From assembly GCA_900769905.1 (NCBI GenBank), contig CAAGIL010000041.1:1-9053 (forward strand): DNA of 9,053 nt, written 5' to 3'. Both the position numbers and the translations under genes were made by a program. Numbering within the stretch: the stretch's first letter is position 1; every line of letters starts with the position of its first letter. The DNA is from Rikenellaceae bacterium. Its GTDB lineage: Bacteria; Bacteroidota; Bacteroidia; Bacteroidales; UBA932. Positions 5,204-9,053 of this stretch are shown piece by piece. Below the pieces are notes generated by a model, which saw only the letters and a program-made list of their open reading frames with translations, was not told the origin of the DNA and made no database searches.

Positions 5204-5607
5204 GAAAACTTAAGTTTATACTGCTGATTCTCAGCATTATAGCCCTTTGCTCCTGCAGGAGGGACCGCTTCTCCTCCGCCTTTGTGGAAAGCGACGAAAT
5301 CAGGATCCAGGTGGGAGGATCGGTGCAGCTGCGCTACGACCCGCTCAAATACCAGCTCAGCTTCAGCCGCGACCTCCGCGAGTTCAGGGTGAGCACCGAC
5401 AACATGTCCGACTTCTTCTGCCTCAGCCTCGACGGCATCCCGTCCGAAGAAGGCCAGGTGCTTGGCGGCAGGCTGGTATGGACCACCCACACCGACGTGC
5501 TCACAAAAAACAATCTCGCCCTCAAGGTATTGCACCTGGAGGGCGGGAAAGTATGGCTGTGGAGCGAGGACGCCAGGATAGGCGCCTGCGTCCTTATGCT
5601 TGACTAG
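5200..5607 (+). CDS. Small lipoprotein of unknown function, paired with the M6 peptidase
   Basis: 135 residues. The N-terminus MRKLKFILLILSIIALCSC is a clear type II signal: basic n-region, hydrophobic core and lipobox LCSC with C19 as the lipidated residue. RRDRF follows with no acidic residue at +2, so outer membrane or periplasmic-face attachment is possible. The mature part (about 116 residues) is probably beta-rich, with alternating polar and hydrophobic stretches (IRIQVGGSVQLRY, LALKVLHLEGGKVWLWS) and Cys at about 74 and 130. I do not recognise the family. Its start overlaps the peptidase stop as ATGA, so the two are surely co-transcribed. A partner, anchor or inhibitor of the peptidase is possible but only inferred from position. 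It ends tail-to-tail with tpiA; the stop codons share CTAG at 5604-5607. Confidence 0.82.
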   Translation: MRKLKFILLILSIIALCSCRRDRFSSAFVESDEIRIQVGGSVQLRYDPLKYQLSFSRDLREFRVSTDNMSDFFCLSLDGIPSEEGQVLGGRLVWTTHTDVLTKNNLALKVLHLEGGKVWLWSEDARIGACVLMLD

Positions 5608-6359
5608 TAAGACTTTGCAATCTCGATGAAGTCAGCTGCCTTGAGGGCTGCACCGCCGATGAGACCACCGTCGATGTCCGGCTGTGCGAAGAGCTCCTTG
5701 GCGTTGGAAGGCTTGCAGGAGCCGCCGTAAAGGATGGTCACATCCTCAGCCACCTCTGAGCCGAACTTCTCGGCGAGGGTCTTGCGGATGAAGGCGTGGA
5801 TTTCCTCAGCCTGCTCAGCGGTAGCGGTCTTTCCGGTACCGATGGCCCAAACCGGCTCGTAAGCCACGATGACATTCTTCATATCCTCGGCGCTGAAGTT
5901 GTAGAGCACGTTCTTGATCTGGCTTGCGCACACGTCGAAGTGCTTGCCTGCCTCCCTCTCCTCGAGGTTCTCACCTACGCAGAGAATCACTCCCAGACCT
6001 GCCTCAAGGGCGAGCTTGGTCTTGACAACGAGCTTCTCATCGGTCTCACCGTAGTACTGGCGGCGCTCGGAGTGTCCGAGGATCACCCACTTGCAGCCTA
6101 CTGCGGTAAGCATATCAGCAGACACCTCTCCGGTGTAAGCACCCTTCACGTGGTCGGCGCAGTTCTGGGCGGAAAGCTCAACCCTGCTTCCTGAGAGGGC
6201 CTTGTTAACGCAGCAGAGATGGGTAAACGGAGGAGCCACGATGAGGCCCACACCCTCAGGCACGCCTGCAGAAAGGGCGGCCACTTCCTTTGCGAGTTCT
6301 ACTCCTTCAGGCTTCACTGTGTTCATCTTCCAGTTGCCTGCAACGATTTTCTTTCTCAT
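5604..6359 (-). CDS. tpiA: Triosephosphate isomerase
   Basis: 251 residues, the usual length for this TIM-barrel enzyme, which interconverts dihydroxyacetone phosphate and glyceraldehyde 3-phosphate in glycolysis and gluconeogenesis. N9 and K11 lie in AGNWKMN (7-13). The catalytic histidine H96 is in ILGHSERR, and the catalytic base E168 is in AYEPVWAIGTGKTA (166-179). LYGGSCKPSNA and DGGLIGGAALKAADF form the phosphate-binding end. The start at 6359 places the MRKKIVAGNWKMN end as in relatives. The leader is AT-rich with no Shine-Dalgarno. It is divergent from tyrS across 177 bases. I found no exact TAnnTTTG element for it on the minus strand; TTTATTTG at 6456-6449 is one mismatch away. Its stop overlaps that of the convergent lipoprotein gene, leaving no room for a terminator between them. 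Confidence 0.97.
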   Translation of the reverse strand: MRKKIVAGNWKMNTVKPEGVELAKEVAALSAGVPEGVGLIVAPPFTHLCCVNKALSGSRVELSAQNCADHVKGAYTGEVSADMLTAVGCKWVILGHSERRQYYGETDEKLVVKTKLALEAGLGVILCVGENLEEREAGKHFDVCASQIKNVLYNFSAEDMKNVIVAYEPVWAIGTGKTATAEQAEEIHAFIRKTLAEKFGSEVAEDVTILYGGSCKPSNAKELFAQPDIDGGLIGGAALKAADFIEIAKSY

Positions 6360-6464
6360 GTTCTTTATCTTTTAATATTCTGACTTATTCTTTGATTTGC
6401 CTTTGCTTTGAAAATCTTGCGAATTTCGTCATTTTTCGGCAAAAGAGCAAATAAACTTTCTCCC

Positions 6465-6496
6465 TTTGGAAAGAAGCGGGAAAATGAGTATTTTTG
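6465..6496 (+). promoter_or_regulatory. tyrS: tyrS promoter, -33 and -7 elements
   Basis: TTTG (6465-6468), a 20-base spacer, then TATTTTTG (6489-6496): a complete match to the Bacteroidota TTTG / TAnnTTTG promoter. Transcription would start near 6502, leaving a 35-base AT-rich leader before ATG 6537. This is the clearest promoter in the window and supports that start over an upstream in-frame ATG at 6408. Confidence 0.8.
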
Positions 6497-6536
6497 CAGG
6501 TTATTTATACTTATTGAAATTAAAGAAAATCTAGAT

Positions 6537-7829
6537 ATGAAAAATTTTGTCGAAGAGCTGAAGTGGAGAGGAATGATCCACGACATCATGCCGGGCACGG
6601 AAGAGGAACTCATGAAGGGCCCCGGCGCGGCTTATGTAGGAATAGACCCGACAGGTGATTCCCTGCACATAGGACACCTCGTCAGCATAATGATACTCAA
6701 GCACTTCCAGGCCTGCGGCCACAAGCCGTACGCCCTCGTGGGAGGTGCCACGGGAATGATAGGCGACCCTTCGATGAAGAGCCAGGAGAGGAACCTGCTC
6801 GACGAGGCCACCCTCGCCCACAACGTGGAGTGCATCAAGGCCCAGCTTTCCCGCTTCCTGGATTTCAACTCCGACGCTCCCAACAAGGCGGAGCTCGTCA
6901 ACAACTACGACTGGATGAAGGACTACAGCTTCATCAACTTCACCCGCGACATAGGCAAGCTCATCACAGTCAACTATATGATGAGCAAGGACTCCGTGAA
7001 GAAGCGCCTCAGCCGCGACTCCTCCGAAGGAATGTCCTTCACCGAGTTCACCTACCAGTTGCTACAGGGCTACGACTTCCTCTACCTCTACCAGCACTAT
7101 GGAGTGAAGCTACAGCTCGGAGGCGCCGACCAGTGGGGCAACATCACCACCGGCACCGAGCTCATACGCCGCACCTGCCAGGGTGAGGCCTACGCCCTCA
7201 CCTGCCCTCTCATCACCAAGGCTGACGGAGGCAAGTTCGGCAAGACCGAGAAGGGCAACATCTGGCTCGACCCTGAGCGCACCAGCCCTTACCAGTTCTA
7301 CCAGTTCTGGCTCAACGTCAGCGACGACGATGCGGAGAGGTACATCAAGATTTTCACTATGCTCGACCGCAAGACCATCGAAGACGCCATTGCAGCCCAC
7401 AGGGAGTGCCCTGAGAGGCGCGAACTCCAGAAGCTTCTCGCAAGGGAGGTGACCATTATGGTCCACGGAGAAGCCGGCCTCGACTCGGCCCTGAAGGCTT
7501 CTGCAATGCTCTTCGGCAAGGCCACCACCGAGGACCTCAAGGCCCTCGACGAGAAGACCTTCCTCGCGGTGTTCGACGGAGTGCCTACCTTCACCCTCGA
7601 CCGCGGCAAGCTGCCTCTCGGCATACTCGACGCCCTCGCAGTGGAGACGGGCATCTTCCCATCCAAGGGCGAGGCCCGCAAGATGATTCAGCAGAACGGC
7701 TTCAGCCTCAACAAGGCCAAGATGAACGACATCAACAAGTCCCTCAGTGAAGAGGATATCATAGACGGCAAGTACATACTCGCCCAGAAGGGCAAGAAGG
7801 ACTATTATATCATAGTAATCAATGGATAA
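6537..7829 (+). CDS. tyrS: Tyrosyl-tRNA synthetase
   Basis: 430 residues, a class I aminoacyl-tRNA synthetase that charges tRNA-Tyr in the cytoplasm. YVGIDPTGDSLHIGH (33-47) contains the HIGH ATP-binding motif. YQLLQGYDFLYLYQHYG and LQLGGADQWGNITTG are the tyrosine-pocket segments of bacterial TyrRS. KFGKT (233-237) is the bacterial form of the KMSKS loop. The last 70 or so residues (PSKGEARKMIQQNGFSLN onward) form the tRNA-binding S4-like domain. The frame is open back to an ATG at 6408, but a strong promoter lies inside that extension and MKNFVEELKWRGMI is the normal family N-terminus, so 6537 is used. Its stop overlaps the rbfA start by 8 bases, making tyrS the first gene of a tyrS-rbfA-permease unit. 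Confidence 0.97.
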   Translation: MKNFVEELKWRGMIHDIMPGTEEELMKGPGAAYVGIDPTGDSLHIGHLVSIMILKHFQACGHKPYALVGGATGMIGDPSMKSQERNLLDEATLAHNVECIKAQLSRFLDFNSDAPNKAELVNNYDWMKDYSFINFTRDIGKLITVNYMMSKDSVKKRLSRDSSEGMSFTEFTYQLLQGYDFLYLYQHYGVKLQLGGADQWGNITTGTELIRRTCQGEAYALTCPLITKADGGKFGKTEKGNIWLDPERTSPYQFYQFWLNVSDDDAERYIKIFTMLDRKTIEDAIAAHRECPERRELQKLLAREVTIMVHGEAGLDSALKASAMLFGKATTEDLKALDEKTFLAVFDGVPTFTLDRGKLPLGILDALAVETGIFPSKGEARKMIQQNGFSLNKAKMNDINKSLSEEDIIDGKYILAQKGKKDYYIIVING

Positions 7830-8169
7830 GCCAGCCAGCACCCGACAGCTCAAGGTGGGCAGGGAACTCCAGAGAGACCTTGCCGAAATCATACGCAGCA
7901 AAGGAATGGCCGCGTTCGGCGGGGCTATGGTGACGGTCAGCGAAGTCCGCATCAGCCCTGACCTGAGCATAGCCAAGGTATATGTCAGCATCTTCCCTTC
8001 CGACAAGGCGCAGACCGTGCTCCCGATTCTGGAGGAGAACAAGAAGGCCATACGCGGCGAACTCGGCCGCAAGGTGGCCTCCCAGCTGCGCATCGTGCCC
8101 GAGCTGGACTTCTACCTCGACACCACCCTCGACTACGCCGAGCACATAGAAGAGCTGCTCAAGAAATAA
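7822..8169 (+). CDS. rbfA: Ribosome-binding factor A
   Basis: 115 residues with one KH-like domain; RbfA binds the 30S subunit and assists late 16S rRNA 5'-end processing and cold adaptation. Family features are the N-terminal TRQLKVGRELQRDLAEII helix, VTVSEVRISPDLSIAKVYVSIF (37-58) in the central sheet, and the C-terminal RIVPELDFYLDTTLDYAEHIEELL segment. The ATG lies inside the end of tyrS in another frame (8-base overlap). No Shine-Dalgarno is visible, so its translation is probably coupled to tyrS. The permease gene follows after 6 bases. Confidence 0.95.
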   Translation: MDKPASTRQLKVGRELQRDLAEIIRSKGMAAFGGAMVTVSEVRISPDLSIAKVYVSIFPSDKAQTVLPILEENKKAIRGELGRKVASQLRIVPELDFYLDTTLDYAEHIEELLKK

Positions 8170-8173
8170 GGAG
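8168..8173 (+). promoter_or_regulatory. Shine-Dalgarno-like site before the permease GTG
   Basis: AAGGAG overlaps the rbfA stop codon and lies only 2 bases before GTG 8176, closer than the usual 5-9. Either spacing is tolerated here because of coupling to rbfA, or the match is coincidental. Confidence 0.35.
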
Positions 8174-8175
8174 CC

Positions 8176-9053
8176 GTGGACACCGGTCTTTTCATAGCCC
8201 TGCGTTACCTGTTTGCCAAGAAATCCCACAACGTCATCAACGTCATTTCTGCAATCAGCGCGGCCGGTATGGCTATAGGGACCGCCGCCCTCATACTCAT
8301 ACTCTCGGTCTGCAACGGCTTCAACTCCGTGATAGAGAGCAATCTCTCCGACCTCGACCCGGACCTGAGGGTACAAAGCCGTGCGGGAGGACGTTTCCCG
8401 GCCGACAGCGCCCTGCTGGAAGAGCTCGCCTCGCACCCCGACGTGATCTCCGTGCACCCTGTGCTCGAGCAGCAGGTCTTCGTGAGCTGCGGCCAGCGCC
8501 AGAGTATGGCGTACGCGAAAGGCGTTGACCCTGAATACCTTGACGACTCCGCACTCGGAGACCACATCATACTCGGGGAAGCCTCCCTGCGCGGGGAACG
8601 GGGCCAGGAACTCGCCCTGGTCGGGGCCTCGCTCGCCCGTGAGCTCAAAGCCAGCCCGCGTTTTCTCGAAAAGCTGCACTTCCTCTACCCCGACGACGCT
8701 CCCCGCAACCCCCTGGCCGGGCCTGGAATGTCGCTGAGCGAGGAAAAACTGGGCGTGGGAGGGCTCTTCAACATCAGCAACGAGGCCAATTCGCGCCTGA
8801 TTATCGTGCCCCTCGAGGCGATGGAGCGCCTTATCGGCTGCCGGGGTGAGATCTCTTCGGTCGAGCTGCGGATCAGGCCGGGCCGGGAAAAGGCCTGCGA
8901 ACGCGAACTTGCCGCTGCCCTTGGTCCGGACTTCAGTCTCGTGGACCGCTACCGCAGCAACGAGTCCCTCTACAAACTTATGCGCTACGAGAAGTTCGCC
9001 GTGTACCTCATCCTGCTCTTCGTGGTCATCATCGTGGCCTTCAACATCTTCGG
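8176..9053 (+). CDS. LolC/LolE-type ABC transporter permease, C-terminus cut by window edge
   Basis: 292 codons are visible from GTG at 8176, open to the right edge. LFIALRYLFAKKSHNVINVIS (5-25), followed by a first transmembrane segment to about residue 46 (AGMAIGTAALILILSVCNGFN), is the typical N-terminus of LolC/LolE-family permeases in Bacteroidetes. A large periplasmic MacB-type domain covers about 50-270, and a second transmembrane segment begins at FAVYLILLFVVIIVAFNIF (from about 273), the start of the FtsX core. The family extracts lipoproteins from the inner membrane together with a LolD-type ATPase, which is not in this window. GTG is chosen because it gives the family N-terminus; the next Met (residue 32) would cut into the first transmembrane segment. 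Probably cotranscribed with tyrS and rbfA. Exact paralogue and substrate are not resolved. Confidence 0.9.
   Translation, partial: MDTGLFIALRYLFAKKSHNVINVISAISAAGMAIGTAALILILSVCNGFNSVIESNLSDLDPDLRVQSRAGGRFPADSALLEELASHPDVISVHPVLEQQVFVSCGQRQSMAYAKGVDPEYLDDSALGDHIILGEASLRGERGQELALVGASLARELKASPRFLEKLHFLYPDDAPRNPLAGPGMSLSEEKLGVGGLFNISNEANSRLIIVPLEAMERLIGCRGEISSVELRIRPGREKACERELAAALGPDFSLVDRYRSNESLYKLMRYEKFAVYLILLFVVIIVAFNIF

Noticed and set aside
6408..6536. 43-codon N-terminal extension of tyrS
   Set aside because: It contains the full TTTG / TAnnTTTG promoter and has no TyrRS-like sequence.
7110..8093. Minus-strand open frame opposite tyrS and rbfA
   Set aside because: Low-complexity shadow of two well-identified plus-strand genes; no motifs and no promoter.

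Overview
The window looks like chromosomal DNA from a GC-rich member of the Bacteroidales (Bacteroidota). Four cleanly placed genes are preceded by a TAnnTTTG or TATCTTG element, which is the -7 box of the Bacteroidota primary sigma factor. Most starts lack a Shine-Dalgarno sequence. There is a short Hc1-type histone H1-like gene of the kind common in Bacteroidetes, and the protein sequences are Bacteroidetes-like throughout. I cannot place it to genus; a Rikenellaceae or uncultured gut-type Bacteroidales lineage is a guess. No mobile element, CRISPR array, tRNA or rRNA was seen.

Left block, minus strand, read from right to left. cdd (cytidine deaminase) is followed by the small SRP RNA gene, with its own promoter and U-tract. 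Next comes an HI0933/BaiN-type flavoprotein that runs off the left edge and carries an in-frame 4 x 27 bp tandem repeat. cdd is divergent from mnmA (tRNA 2-thiouridylase, plus strand), and the two promoters overlap within about 80 bp.

Middle block, plus strand. After mnmA comes a 58-residue histone H1-like gene at 3163-3339. A structured 150-base gap with a clear intrinsic terminator follows. Then there is a two-gene unit: an M6-family metallopeptidase that lacks a normal leader and propeptide, overlapping by ATGA a small unrecognised lipoprotein gene. This pair ends tail-to-tail against tpiA (triosephosphate isomerase, minus strand), and the two stop codons share a CTAG.

Right block, plus strand. 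tyrS has a textbook promoter (TTTG, 20 bp spacer, TATTTTTG). It overlaps rbfA by 8 bases, and a LolC/LolE-type permease gene starts 6 bases after rbfA and runs off the right edge. This looks like one operon for tyrosyl-tRNA charging, 30S maturation and lipoprotein export.

Most of the content is housekeeping: tRNA modification and charging, ribosome maturation, protein targeting, pyrimidine salvage and glycolysis. The less ordinary parts are the peptidase/lipoprotein pair, the structured region before it, the repeat inside the flavoprotein and the insertion in MnmA. I found no convincing evidence of a large undescribed system.
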